64,000 bases of DNA from Streptomyces sp. HM190 (GTDB lineage: Bacteria > Actinomycetota > Actinomycetes > Streptomycetales > Streptomycetaceae), in NCBI RefSeq assembly GCF_009857135.1, contig NZ_CP047318.1:6944001-7008000 (forward strand), read 5' to 3'. Below the pieces are notes generated by a model. That model had not been told where the DNA came from. It saw nothing but the letters and a program-made list of their open reading frames with translations, and ran no database searches. A program made the translations under genes and the position numbers. Shown in pieces: positions 8,554 to 16,942 of this stretch (positions are counted from its first letter, which is position 1; every line of letters begins with the position of its first letter).

Positions 8554-9318
8554 TCAGCCGCGGACGAGCAGCTGGAAGTCGAAGGAGTAGCGCGAGGCCC
8601 TGTAGATGTGGCTGCCGTACTCGACGGCCCGGCCCGTGTCGTCGTACGCCGTGCGCTGCATGGTGAGGACGGCGGCCCCCTCGGGCTCGCCGAGCCGCTC
8701 GGCCTCCTCGGGGGCGGCGATCCGGGCGCCGACCGTCTGGTGGGCGCTGTGCAGGGTGATGCCGGCGGTGCGCATCATCCGGTACAGGCCCGTCGCCTCC
8801 AGCCGCTCGGTGTCGAGGTCCAGCAGGCCCGCCGGGACGTGGTTGGAGAGGAACGCCACCGGCTGGCCGTGGGTGAGGCGGAGCCGTTCGACGAGGTGGA
8901 CCTCCGCGCCCTCGGCGAGGCCCAGGGCCGCCGCGACCTCGGCGGAGGCCGGCCGGATCTCGCTCAGCAGCACCTGGGTCGTGGGCTGCTGGCCCGCCGC
9001 CTCCAGGTCGTCGTAGAGACTGCTCAGCTCCAGCGGACGCCTGACCTGGCTGTGCACGACCTGCGTGCCCACACCCCGGCGGCGCACCAGCAGGCCCTTG
9101 TCGACGAGCGACTGGATGGCCTGCCGCACCGTCGGCCGGGACAGGCCGAGGCGGCCCGCCAGCTCGATCTCGTTGCCCAGCAGGCTGCCCGGGCCCAGTG
9201 CCCCGTGCTCGATGGCGGACTCCAGCTGCCGGGCCAGCTGGTAGTACAGCGGCACCGGGCTGCTCCGGTCGACACTGAGGTCGAGCTTCTCCGTACTCCC
9301 TGTGGTCGCGCTGGTCAC
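8554..9318 (-). CDS. GntR-family regulator (UTRA type), probable iol regulator
   Basis: A DNA-binding regulator of about 254 aa: an N-terminal winged HTH (LGNEIELAGRLGLSRPTVRQ) followed by a UTRA-type ligand-binding domain ending YSFDFQLLVRG. I prefer the GTG at 9318: a TACTCT -10 (9325-9330, minus strand) would place the transcript start at this codon, giving a leaderless mRNA, and homologous proteins usually begin near this point. An in-frame ATG at 9363 (plus 15 aa) has an AGGAC ribosome site but overlaps an operator-like palindrome. Its neighbours are iolD upstream and a sugar-binding protein downstream, so control of inositol genes is inferred. Confidence 0.88.
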   Translation of the reverse strand: MTSATTGSTEKLDLSVDRSSPVPLYYQLARQLESAIEHGALGPGSLLGNEIELAGRLGLSRPTVRQAIQSLVDKGLLVRRRGVGTQVVHSQVRRPLELSSLYDDLEAAGQQPTTQVLLSEIRPASAEVAAALGLAEGAEVHLVERLRLTHGQPVAFLSNHVPAGLLDLDTERLEATGLYRMMRTAGITLHSAHQTVGARIAAPEEAERLGEPEGAAVLTMQRTAYDDTGRAVEYGSHIYRASRYSFDFQLLVRG

Positions 9319-9344
9319 GGTCCGAGAGTAACCGCCCGTCCGGA

Positions 9345-9360
9345 TGACAGGAAGCCCTGT
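9345..9360. promoter_or_regulatory. Palindromic operator near the GntR promoter
   Basis: TGACAGG-AA-GCCCTGTCA region: arms TGACAGG and CCTGTCA, just upstream of the predicted GntR -35. Probably an autoregulatory site. Confidence 0.5.
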
Positions 9361-9367
9361 CATTGCG

Positions 9368-9379
9368 TTGTCCTGACAA
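9368..9379. promoter_or_regulatory. GTCYTRAC-type site upstream of the GntR gene
   Basis: TTGTCCTGACAA, a 12-bp palindrome with a two-base centre. It matches the motifs in the promoter region of the inositol-type importer at 13721-13775, so it is a candidate site for the product of the adjacent GntR gene. Confidence 0.55.
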
Positions 9380-9388
9380 GCACGGCGT

Positions 9389-9426
9389 CCGCCGGTCCGG
9401 GAGCCGCCCGGCTCCCGGACCGGCGG
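9389..9426 (-). terminator. Strong hairpin terminator after iolD
   Basis: A perfect 17-bp stem (CCGCCGGTCCGGGAGCC with its complement) closes a 4-nt loop, 14 bp beyond the iolD stop. There is no clear T-run, as is common in streptomycetes. Confidence 0.75.
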
Positions 9427-9439
9427 CGGGCCGTGCCGC

Positions 9440-11329
9440 TCATGTCCCCGGGTGGAGGTGCCGGCGCCGGGCGGCGACCTCCCGGTCGTACGCCGCGCGG
9501 GCCTCGACCGCGGCCGGGCGGGCGGCGGTCTGCGCCACCGGGACGTCCCACCAGGCTTCCGCCGGGGGAGCCGTGGGCGTGGGGTCGGTCTCCACGTACA
9601 CGCAGGTCGGCCGGTCCGAGGCGCGGGCCGCGGCCAGGGCGTCGCGCAGCTCCCGCACGGTCTTGGCGCGGATGACGTCCATGCCGAGGCTGGCGGCGTT
9701 GGCGGCCAGGTCCACCGGCAGCGGGGCGCCGGTGAAGGTGCCGTCGGCGACGCGGTGGCGGTAGGCGGTGCCGAACCGCTCGGCGCCCACCGACTCCGAC
9801 AGCCCGCCGATGGAGGCGTAGCCGTGGTTCTGGACGAGCACCAGGTTGACGGGCAGTCCTTCCTGGACGGCGGTGACGATCTCCGTCGGCATCATCAGAT
9901 ACGTGCCGTCGCCGACCAGCGCCCACACGGCCGTGCCGGGCGCCGCCTGCTGGACGCCGATCGCGGCGGGGATCTCGTAGCCCATGCAGGAGTAGCCGTA
10001 CTCCAGGTGGTACTGGCGGGGGCTGCGGGCCCGCCACAGCTTGTGCAGGTCGCCGGGGAGCGAACCGGCCGCGTTGATGACGACGTCGTCCTCCCCGACG
10101 ACCGCGTCCAGGGCGCCCAGCAGCTGGGTCTGCGTCGGCACGGCGTGCTCGTCGGCCGGGGCGTACGCGGCCCGCACCACCTGCTCCCAGCGCTCCTTGC
10201 CCGCCCGGTACTCGGCCTCGTACGCCTCCTCCACACGGTGACCGGCGAGCGCCTCCGTGAGCGCCTCCAGACCCGACCGCGCGTCGCAGACCACGGTCCG
10301 GGCGGCCAGCTTGTGGGCGTCGTACGCGGCGATGTTGAGGTTGACGAAGCGGACGTCGGGGACCTGGAAGAGGGTGTGGGAGGCGGTGGTGAAGTCGGTG
10401 TAGCGGGTGCCGACGCCGATGACCAGATCGGCGGTGCGGGCGATGTCGTCGCAGACGGCGGTGCCGGTGTGCCCGATGCCGCCGAGGTCGGCCGGGTGGT
10501 CGTGGCGCAGCGAGCCCTTGCCCGCCTGCGTGGACGCGACCGGGATGCCGGTGGCCTCCACCAGCGCCTTGAGGGCCGCCTCCGCCTCGCTGTGGTGGAC
10601 GCCGCCGCCCGCGACGAGGAGCGGCCGCCGCGCCGCGCGGATCGCCCGGACCGCCGCGGCCAGCTCCACCGGGTCGGGCGCGGGCCGCCGCACCCGCCAG
10701 ACGCGCTCCGCGAAGAACTCCTCCGGCCAGTCGTACGCCTCCGCCTGCACGTCCTGCGGCAGGGCGAGGGTGACGGCGCCGGTCTCGACGGGGTCGGCGA
10801 GGACCCGCACGGCGTTCAGGGCGGCCGGGATCAGCGCCTCGGGGCGGGTGACCCGGTCGAAGAAGCGGGAGACCGGCCGCAGGGTGTCGTTCACCGACAC
10901 ATCGGCCTCGGTGGGGTGCTCCAGCTGCTGGAGCAGCGGGTCGGCGGTGCGGGTCGCGAAGTAGTCGCCGGGCAGGAGCAGGACGGGCAGCCGGTTGATC
11001 GTGGCGAGGGCGGCGCCGGTGACGAGGTTGGTGGCGCCGGGCCCGATGGAGGTGGTGACCGCCTGCGCGGAGAGCCGGTTCAGCTGACGGGCGTACCCGA
11101 CGGCCGCGTGCACCATGGACTGCTCGTTGCGCCCCTGGTGGAACGGCATCGTCTCCTCGCCGGCCTCCAGCAGCGCCTGGCCGACCCCCGCGACGTTGCC
11201 GTGGCCGAAGATGCCCCAGGTCCCGGCGATCAGCCGGTGGCGTACGCCGTCGCGCTCGGTGTACTGCACGGACAGGAACCGCACCAGCGCCTGGGCGACG
11301 GTCAGCCGGCGGGTGGAGGGGGTGGTCAT
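9440..11329 (-). CDS. iolD: 3D-(3,5/4)-trihydroxycyclohexane-1,2-dione hydrolase (IolD)
   Basis: A 629-aa thiamine-diphosphate enzyme that opens the ring of trihydroxycyclohexane-dione to 5-deoxy-glucuronate in myo-inositol catabolism. The three ThDP-fold domains are visible. The N-terminal Pyr domain carries the catalytic Glu in RNEQSMVHAA (E69), with the family-specific lead WGIFGHGNVAGVGQAL. The C-terminal PP domain has VGDGTYLMMPTEIV (about residue 470) followed by the closing Asn in VLVQNHGYASIGGL. The ATG at 11329 has GAGGTCCCG upstream. It is followed by a strong terminator and then the GntR gene, and preceded by the aldolase gene in the same direction. Confidence 0.93.
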   Translation of the reverse strand: MTTPSTRRLTVAQALVRFLSVQYTERDGVRHRLIAGTWGIFGHGNVAGVGQALLEAGEETMPFHQGRNEQSMVHAAVGYARQLNRLSAQAVTTSIGPGATNLVTGAALATINRLPVLLLPGDYFATRTADPLLQQLEHPTEADVSVNDTLRPVSRFFDRVTRPEALIPAALNAVRVLADPVETGAVTLALPQDVQAEAYDWPEEFFAERVWRVRRPAPDPVELAAAVRAIRAARRPLLVAGGGVHHSEAEAALKALVEATGIPVASTQAGKGSLRHDHPADLGGIGHTGTAVCDDIARTADLVIGVGTRYTDFTTASHTLFQVPDVRFVNLNIAAYDAHKLAARTVVCDARSGLEALTEALAGHRVEEAYEAEYRAGKERWEQVVRAAYAPADEHAVPTQTQLLGALDAVVGEDDVVINAAGSLPGDLHKLWRARSPRQYHLEYGYSCMGYEIPAAIGVQQAAPGTAVWALVGDGTYLMMPTEIVTAVQEGLPVNLVLVQNHGYASIGGLSESVGAERFGTAYRHRVADGTFTGAPLPVDLAANAASLGMDVIRAKTVRELRDALAAARASDRPTCVYVETDPTPTAPPAEAWWDVPVAQTAARPAAVEARAAYDREVAARRRHLHPGT

Positions 11330-11480
11330 CGGGACCTCACTGGGACGAAGGGTCGGGTTGTTCGGGGGCCTGGCGCGAGTCAGGTTGCTCGGCTCGTGCC
11401 GGCGGGCTCGGGTTTCCGGGCTCGGGTTTGCGGGTGCGGGATCAGGTTCGGGTGCCGTGGCGGTTCGGTGTCCGGGGGGC

Positions 11481-12359
11481 TCAGAGCAGCCCGACCGCCG
11501 TGTCGACGGCGGTCTCCACGCTGCCCTCGGCGGGGTAGAGCAGGGAACGGCCCACGACCAGGCCCTGCACGGTGGGCAGCCGCAGGGCCTTGCGCCACTT
11601 CTCGTACGCGCCGTCCTGATCCTTCCCCACCTCGCCGCCGAGCAGGACGACGGGCAGGGTCGAGGTCTCCAGGACCTCGCCCATGGCGTCGGCGTCATCG
11701 GTGACGGGCAGCTTCAGCCAGGTGTACGCGGACGTGCCGCCGAGGCCCGCCGCGATGGCGACGGAACGGGTGACGGCCTCGGCGCTCAGGTCGTTGCGGA
11801 CCCGGCCGTCCACACGGCGCGAGAGGAACGGCTCGACGAACAGCGGCAGTCGGCGCGCCGCCATGTCGTCGACCGCGCGGGCGGTGGAGTGGAGCGTCCG
11901 CAGGGAACCGGGGTCGTCGTAGTCGACGCGCAGCAGCAGTTTGCCCGCGTCGAAACGGAGGCGCTCGATGTCCTGGGGGCGGTGGCCGGTGAAGCGGTCG
12001 TCCATCTCGAAGGACGCCCCGGCGAGCCCGCCGCGGTTGAGGGAGCCCATGACGACCTTGTTCTCCAGGACGCCCAGGAGCAGCAGGTCCTCCAGGATGT
12101 CGGCGGTGGCGAGCACGCCGTCCACGCCGGGCCGTGACAGCGCGGTGCACAGGCGCCGGAGGAGATCGGCCCGGTCCGCCATGGCGAGGGGGTCGCCGCC
12201 GACGCCGAGGGCGCCGCGCGCCGGGTGGTCGGCGGCGACGATCATCAGACGGCCGCTGTCGCCGATCAGCGGGCGGCGGACACGGCGCGCCGCGGCTTCG
12301 GCGACGGCCTCCGGGTGGCGTGCGCGCACCGCGGCGAGGTCGGGGATGCGGATGGTCAC
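11481..12359 (-). CDS. Cgl0159-type (beta/alpha)8 aldolase, probable inositol pathway
   Basis: A 292-aa protein resembling the Cgl0159/deoxyribose-phosphate-aldolase-like family found beside iolC in actinomycetes. It has alternating hydrophobic strands and likely Schiff-base or phosphate-binding stretches (LMIVAADHPARGALG, AYTWLKLPV, VVLLGGEVGKDQ, VQGLVVGRSLLYP). By context it would split 2-deoxy-5-keto-gluconate 6-phosphate, the product of IolC, replacing IolJ (inference). The start is the GTG at 12359. The gaps to iolD and iolC are 151 and 280 bp and contain repeats, so the three genes may not form one simple operon. Confidence 0.8.
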   Translation of the reverse strand: MTIRIPDLAAVRARHPEAVAEAAARRVRRPLIGDSGRLMIVAADHPARGALGVGGDPLAMADRADLLRRLCTALSRPGVDGVLATADILEDLLLLGVLENKVVMGSLNRGGLAGASFEMDDRFTGHRPQDIERLRFDAGKLLLRVDYDDPGSLRTLHSTARAVDDMAARRLPLFVEPFLSRRVDGRVRNDLSAEAVTRSVAIAAGLGGTSAYTWLKLPVTDDADAMGEVLETSTLPVVLLGGEVGKDQDGAYEKWRKALRLPTVQGLVVGRSLLYPAEGSVETAVDTAVGLL

Positions 12360-12417
12360 GTGGGGCTCCGTTCCAGGGGCGCGTGCCCCCTCGGCCCCCG
12401 GGGCGCCTGATGGCTCG

Positions 12418-12535
12418 GGGGTGGGTGTTCGTGGGCGGGTGCGGGCGGTGTGGGGCTTCTCGCGCAGTTCCCCGCGGCCCTGGAGGGACGGGCACGCGGC
12501 CCTTCCGCAAGAGGCCAGGGGCGCGGCCCGGTCGC
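12418..12535. repeat. Streptomyces-type dispersed intergenic repeat
   Basis: The gap between iolC and the aldolase gene holds G-rich GGGTGTTCGTGGGCGGGTG followed by CTTCTCGCGCAGTTCCCCGC and a complementary GC-rich block. The CGCGCAGTTCCCCGCG segment recurs in intergenic regions of many streptomycete genomes (general knowledge; not searched here). It probably forms an RNA or DNA hairpin. Confidence 0.4.
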
Positions 12536-12639
12536 TTCTCCGGGGCGCGGGGCGGTGGCACACGCGGCTGCGTCGCGCGGGCGCGAGCAGCCCGCCCCTC
12601 CCGCCGGGAAACGACGGACCGGCCGTCCGAGCCGCGGCG

Positions 12640-13596
12640 TCATCCGGCTCTCAGCAACTCCTCCACCTCCCCTGCCGTCGGCATCGCCGAGGAGCAGGCG
12701 AGGCGGGAGGCGACGAGCGCGCCGGCGGCGTTGGCGTACCGCATGATCCGCTCCAGGTCCCAGCCGCGCAGCAGCCCGTGGCAGAGGGAGCCGCCGAACG
12801 CGTCGCCCGCGCCGAGGCCGTTGACGACCTCGACCGGCACCGGCGGCACCTCGGCGACCGTGCCGTCGCGGTGGACGGCGAGCACCCCCTTGGGGCCCTG
12901 CTTGACGACGGCCAGTTCCACCCCCGCCTCCAGCAGCGCCTCCGCGCAGGCCCGGGGTTCCCGGACACCGGTGGCGACCTCGCACTCGTCGAGGTTGCCG
13001 ACGGCGACCGTGGAGTGCCGCAGGGCCTCGGCGTAGTACGGGCGGGCGGTCTCGGGGTCCTGCCAGAACAAGGGGCGCCAGTCCAGGTCGAACACGGTGG
13101 TGCCGGCCCTGTCGCGGGCCTTGAGCGCGGCGAACGTGGCGGAGCGGCTGGGCTCCTCGCTCAGTCCGGTGCCGGTGATCCAGAAGACGCGGGCCGCACG
13201 GACGGCGAAGAAGTCCAGCTCGTCGGTGTGGATCTCCAGGTCGGGGGCCTTGGGGCGCCGGTAGAAGTAGAGCGGGAAGTCGTCCGGCGGGAAGATCTCG
13301 CAGAACGTGATCGGCGTGGGGAGGCCGGCGACGGGCGTGACGAACCGGTCGTCGACGCCGAACTCCGCGAGGGCCTCGTGCAGGAACACGCCGAAGGGGT
13401 CGTCTCCCGTCCGTGTGATCACGGCGGACGTGTCGCCGAGCCGGGCCGCGGCCACCGCGACGTTCGCGGCGGACCCGCCGAGGAACTTGCCGAAGGACTC
13501 GACGCGGGCGAGCGGCACACCGGTCTGCAGCGGATACAGATCCACTCCGATGCGCCCCATGGTGATGAGGTCGAAGGACTCGGCGGACTCGGGCAT
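12640..13596 (-). CDS. iolC: 5-dehydro-2-deoxygluconokinase (IolC)
   Basis: A 318-aa PfkB-family sugar kinase that phosphorylates 2-deoxy-5-keto-gluconate in inositol catabolism. The N-terminal PfkB signature is GGSAANVAVAAARLGD, and the C-terminal active-site motif is VNGLGAGDAFGG (about residues 254-265, with the catalytic Asp), with NG in place of the more common TG or DT. YFYRRPKAPDLEI is typical of IolC rather than of ribokinase. It is transcribed away from the importer at 13930. The divergent 333-bp gap carries the candidate GntR sites. Confidence 0.9.
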   Translation of the reverse strand: MPESAESFDLITMGRIGVDLYPLQTGVPLARVESFGKFLGGSAANVAVAAARLGDTSAVITRTGDDPFGVFLHEALAEFGVDDRFVTPVAGLPTPITFCEIFPPDDFPLYFYRRPKAPDLEIHTDELDFFAVRAARVFWITGTGLSEEPSRSATFAALKARDRAGTTVFDLDWRPLFWQDPETARPYYAEALRHSTVAVGNLDECEVATGVREPRACAEALLEAGVELAVVKQGPKGVLAVHRDGTVAEVPPVPVEVVNGLGAGDAFGGSLCHGLLRGWDLERIMRYANAAGALVASRLACSSAMPTAGEVEELLRAG

Positions 13597-13720
13597 GCGC
13601 GGCGCTCCTCGGGCGGGGGATGCGGGCCGGCCGGCGCCCCGGGGCGCGCCTGGGGATGCGCGTGCACGGGGACCGGAGGTACCTCAGGTGTAGGGCCCCG
13701 AGTGAGCCACTGTCAATAGT

Positions 13721-13775
13721 TTGTACTGACATTCGGACCTGCTCGTGAAATAATGTCTTAACAAAGTCTTGACAG
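13721..13775. promoter_or_regulatory. Cluster of GTCYTRAC-type operator motifs
   Basis: Three sites lie within 55 bp in the iolC/importer divergent region: TTGTACTGACAT (13721-13732), ATGTCTTAACAA (13753-13764) and AAGTCTTGACAG (13764-13775). They share the core of TTGTCCTGACAA upstream of the GntR gene. This AT-rich patch stands out in the GC-rich surroundings and probably also contains the divergent promoters. The rest of 13597-13929 shows no gene. Confidence 0.6.
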
Positions 13776-13929
13776 CGGGGTGTGCCAGGGGTTTGATCCC
13801 GTCCCAACGAAACAGCGCAGCAGGCCTACCGGCAGAATGATCCGGACTTCAGGTCCGGGTCCGCGCGGGTGCACCGCCCGACGCTGTCCCGTTCCCTTTC
13901 CCCCTGTCGCACAGTGAGGTGCAGGAAAG

Positions 13930-14949
13930 ATGGACCGCACGTTTCAGCCCCGCTCACGCAGAGTGGCTCCCTTCGTCGCCGTGGCCGCGGCCTCCGCGAT
14001 GTTCATAGCCGGATGCTCCAGCAGCTCCGGCGGCAAGGAGGCCGAGGAGGGTGGGGCGGACGCCTCCGCTGGCAAGGCCAACACGCCGCGGATGACCGTG
14101 GCGCTGGTGACCCACGCCGGGCAGGGCGACACCTTCTGGGACATCGTCCGCAAGGGCGCCCAGACGGCCGCCGACAAGGACAACGTCAAGCTGGTCTACT
14201 CGAACGACCCGAACGCGGCGAACCAGGCCAACCTCGTCCAGAACGCCATCGACCAGAAGGTCGACGGCATCGCCGTCACCCTCGCCAAGCCCGACGCGAT
14301 GAAGGACGTCATCGCCAAGGCGGAGAAGGCCGGCATCCCCGTCGTCGGCCTGAACTCCGGCATGGACGTGTGGAAGGAGCAGGGGCTGCTCTCCTTCTTC
14401 GGCCAGGACGAGACCGTCTCCGGCGAGGCCTTCGGCAAGAAGCTCAACGAGACCGGCGCCAAGCACGCGGTCTGCGTGATCCACGAGCAGGGCAACGTCT
14501 CCCTCGAAGCGCGCTGCGCCGGGGTGAAGAAGACCTTCAAGGGCAAGACCGAGAACCTCTACGTCAACGGCACGGACATGCCCTCCGTGAAGTCCACCAT
14601 CACGGCCAAGCTCAAGCAGGACTCCTCGATCGACGAGGTCGTCACGCTGGGCGCGCCCATCGCCCTGACCTCCGTGCAGTCGGTCGACGACGCGAGCAGC
14701 AAGGCGAAGGTCGCCACGTTCGACCTGAACAAGGAGCTGACGGACGCCATCAAGGCGGGCGACATCGAGTTCGCCGTCGACCAGCAGCCCTACCTCCAGG
14801 GCTACCTGGCGATCGACTCCCTGTGGCTCTACAAGAACAACGGCAACTACAGCGGCGGCGGCGAGCAGCCGGTCCTGACGGGCCCGGCCTTCGTGGACAA
14901 GGCCAACGTCGACACGATCGCCAAGTACGCCGCGAAGGGCACCCGGTGA
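13930..14949 (+). CDS. Inositol/ribose-type ABC substrate-binding lipoprotein
   Basis: A 339-aa lipoprotein with lipobox FIAGC (Cys29) and a Ser/Gly linker. The RbsB-like fold shows in VALVTHAGQGDTFWDIVRKG and in QNAIDQKVDGIAVTLAKPDA. It binds a sugar or cyclitol outside the membrane and delivers it to the permease that starts 5 bp downstream. Given iolC, iolD and the aldolase on the other side of the shared promoter region, myo-inositol is the most likely ligand (inference). The upstream GCAGGAAAG supports the ATG at 13930. Confidence 0.9.
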   Translation: MDRTFQPRSRRVAPFVAVAAASAMFIAGCSSSSGGKEAEEGGADASAGKANTPRMTVALVTHAGQGDTFWDIVRKGAQTAADKDNVKLVYSNDPNAANQANLVQNAIDQKVDGIAVTLAKPDAMKDVIAKAEKAGIPVVGLNSGMDVWKEQGLLSFFGQDETVSGEAFGKKLNETGAKHAVCVIHEQGNVSLEARCAGVKKTFKGKTENLYVNGTDMPSVKSTITAKLKQDSSIDEVVTLGAPIALTSVQSVDDASSKAKVATFDLNKELTDAIKAGDIEFAVDQQPYLQGYLAIDSLWLYKNNGNYSGGGEQPVLTGPAFVDKANVDTIAKYAAKGTR

Positions 14950-14954
14950 TCTGA

Positions 14955-16031
14955 ATGACCCAAGCAACGGCACCGGCGGCGAGCTCCCCCTCGCCGCCGG
15001 CTCCGCCGGCCGCCCAGAAGGACGGCCGTACCGTCGAACGTTCCCTGGGCCGACGCCTGTTGGCCCGCCCCGAGGTCGGCGCGCTGATCGCCGCGATCGG
15101 TGTGTACGTCTTCTTCTTCGCCGTCGCCCCCTCCTTCCGCGAGGCCGGATCGCTGGCGACGGTGCTCTACCAGGCGTCCGTCATGGGCATCATGGCGCTG
15201 CCGGTGGCGTTGCTGATGATCGGCGGGGAGTTCGACCTGTCCGCCGGTGTCGCGGTCACCACCTCCGCCCTGACCGCCGCGATCCTCAGCTTCCAGCTGA
15301 CGGTGAACGTGTGGACGGGCGTGTTCGTCGCGCTGGCCGTGTCGCTGGCGGTGGGCGCGTTCAACGGCTGGCTGCTGATCAAGACCGGCCTGCCGAGCTT
15401 CCTGGTGACGCTGGGTTCCTTCCTGATCCTCCAGGGCTCCAACCTGGCCGTGACGAAGATCTTCACCGGCAACGTGGCCTCCGACTCGATCGCCGACATG
15501 GACGGCTTCGACCAGGCCAAGAGCGTCTTCGCCTCCGAGGTGACCATCGGCGGCGTCGACTTCAAGATCACGATCTTCTACTGGCTGGTGTTCGCGGCGA
15601 TCGCCACCTGGCTGCTGCTGCGCACCAGGTTCGGCAACTGGATCTTCGCGGTCGGTGGCAGCCAGGACAGTGCGCGGGCCGTCGGCGTGCCCGTGAACTT
15701 CACCAAGGTGGCCCTCTTCATGGGCGTGGGCGCCGGGGCCTGGTTCGTGGGCATGCACCTGCTGTTCTCGTTCAACACGGTGCAGTCCAACGAGGGCGTG
15801 GGCAACGAGTTCCTGTACATCATCGCGGCGGTGATCGGCGGCTGCCTGCTCACCGGCGGCTACGGCTCGGCGATCGGCCCCGTCATCGGCGCCTTCATCT
15901 TCGGCATGGTCAACCAGGGCATCGTCTACGCCAACTGGAACCCCGACTGGTTCAAGGCATTCCTCGGCGTGATGCTCCTGATCGCCGCCCTCGTCAACTT
16001 GTGGGTCCGCCGCCAGGCGACCCGGAGGTGA
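14955..16031 (+). CDS. CUT2 ABC transporter permease
   Basis: A 358-aa RbsC-like permease with about ten hydrophobic segments after a Pro/Ala-rich cytoplasmic N-terminus. Family hallmarks are LLMIGGEFDLSAGVAV, TGLPSFLVTLGSFLILQG and IGGCLLTGGYGSAIGPVIGA. It forms the membrane channel for the binding protein upstream and the ATPase downstream. Its C-terminal codons (GGAGGTGA) also supply the ribosome site of the ATPase gene, 8 bp away, so the three genes form one operon. Confidence 0.92.
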   Translation: MTQATAPAASSPSPPAPPAAQKDGRTVERSLGRRLLARPEVGALIAAIGVYVFFFAVAPSFREAGSLATVLYQASVMGIMALPVALLMIGGEFDLSAGVAVTTSALTAAILSFQLTVNVWTGVFVALAVSLAVGAFNGWLLIKTGLPSFLVTLGSFLILQGSNLAVTKIFTGNVASDSIADMDGFDQAKSVFASEVTIGGVDFKITIFYWLVFAAIATWLLLRTRFGNWIFAVGGSQDSARAVGVPVNFTKVALFMGVGAGAWFVGMHLLFSFNTVQSNEGVGNEFLYIIAAVIGGCLLTGGYGSAIGPVIGAFIFGMVNQGIVYANWNPDWFKAFLGVMLLIAALVNLWVRRQATRR

Positions 16032-16039
16032 ACCACCCC

Positions 16040-16942
16040 ATGACACCCACGAACCCGACCGCCGCCCCGTCCGACGCGACCCCCGCCACCGACACCCCGG
16101 TGGTGGAACTGCGCGGCGCGGGCAAGGCGTACGGCAACGTCCGCGCCCTGCACGGAGTGGACCTGGCCGTCCACCCCGGCAAGGTCACCTGCGTCCTGGG
16201 CGACAACGGCGCCGGCAAGTCCACCCTGATCAAGATCATCTCGGGTCTGCACCAGCACACCGAGGGCGAGTTCCTGGTCGACGGCGCGCCGGTCCGCTTC
16301 ACCACCCCCCGCGAGGCACTGGACGCCGGCATCGCGACCGTCTACCAGGACCTGGCCACGGTCCCCCTGATGCCGGTGTGGCGGAACTTCTTCCTCGGCT
16401 CGGAGATGACGAAGGGTCCCTGGCCGATCCGCCGCCTCGACATCGAGAAGATGAAGCGGACCGCGGACGCCGAGCTGCGCAACATGGGCATCGTCCTGGA
16501 CGACCTGGAGCAGCCCATCGGCACGCTCTCCGGCGGCCAGCGCCAGTGCGTCGCGATCGCCCGCGCCGTCTACTTCGGCGCCCGCGTCCTCATCCTCGAC
16601 GAGCCCACCGCCGCCCTCGGCGTGAAGCAGTCCGGTGTGGTCCTGAAGTACATCGCCGCCGCCCGCGACCGCGGCCTCGGCGTCATCTTCATCACCCACA
16701 ACCCGCACCACGCCTACATGGTCGGCGACCACTTCAGCGTCCTGCGCCTCGGCACCATGGAACTCTCCGCCGCCCGCGACCAGGTCACCCTGGAGGAACT
16801 CACCAACCACATGGCGGGCGGCACGGAACTCGCGGCCCTCAAGCACGAACTGGCCCAGGTGCGCGGGGTGGACGTGGACGAACTCCCCGAGGAGAAGGAC
16901 CTGACGGCTCCGGCGGCTGCGGCGAAGGACGGGGCGGCCTGA
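16040..16942 (+). CDS. CUT2 ABC transporter ATP-binding protein (single domain)
   Basis: A 300-aa ATPase with one nucleotide-binding domain: Walker A GDNGAGKST, Q-loop VYQDLATVPLM, signature LSGGQRQ, Walker B VLILDEP and H-loop IFITHNPHHAY. Typical RbsA-type ATPases are tandem 500-aa proteins, so this is the half-size form, which would act as a homodimer. The C-terminal tail is Ala/Glu-rich. It energises uptake with the permease and binding protein just upstream. Confidence 0.92.
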   Translation: MTPTNPTAAPSDATPATDTPVVELRGAGKAYGNVRALHGVDLAVHPGKVTCVLGDNGAGKSTLIKIISGLHQHTEGEFLVDGAPVRFTTPREALDAGIATVYQDLATVPLMPVWRNFFLGSEMTKGPWPIRRLDIEKMKRTADAELRNMGIVLDDLEQPIGTLSGGQRQCVAIARAVYFGARVLILDEPTAALGVKQSGVVLKYIAAARDRGLGVIFITHNPHHAYMVGDHFSVLRLGTMELSAARDQVTLEELTNHMAGGTELAALKHELAQVRGVDVDELPEEKDLTAPAAAAKDGAA

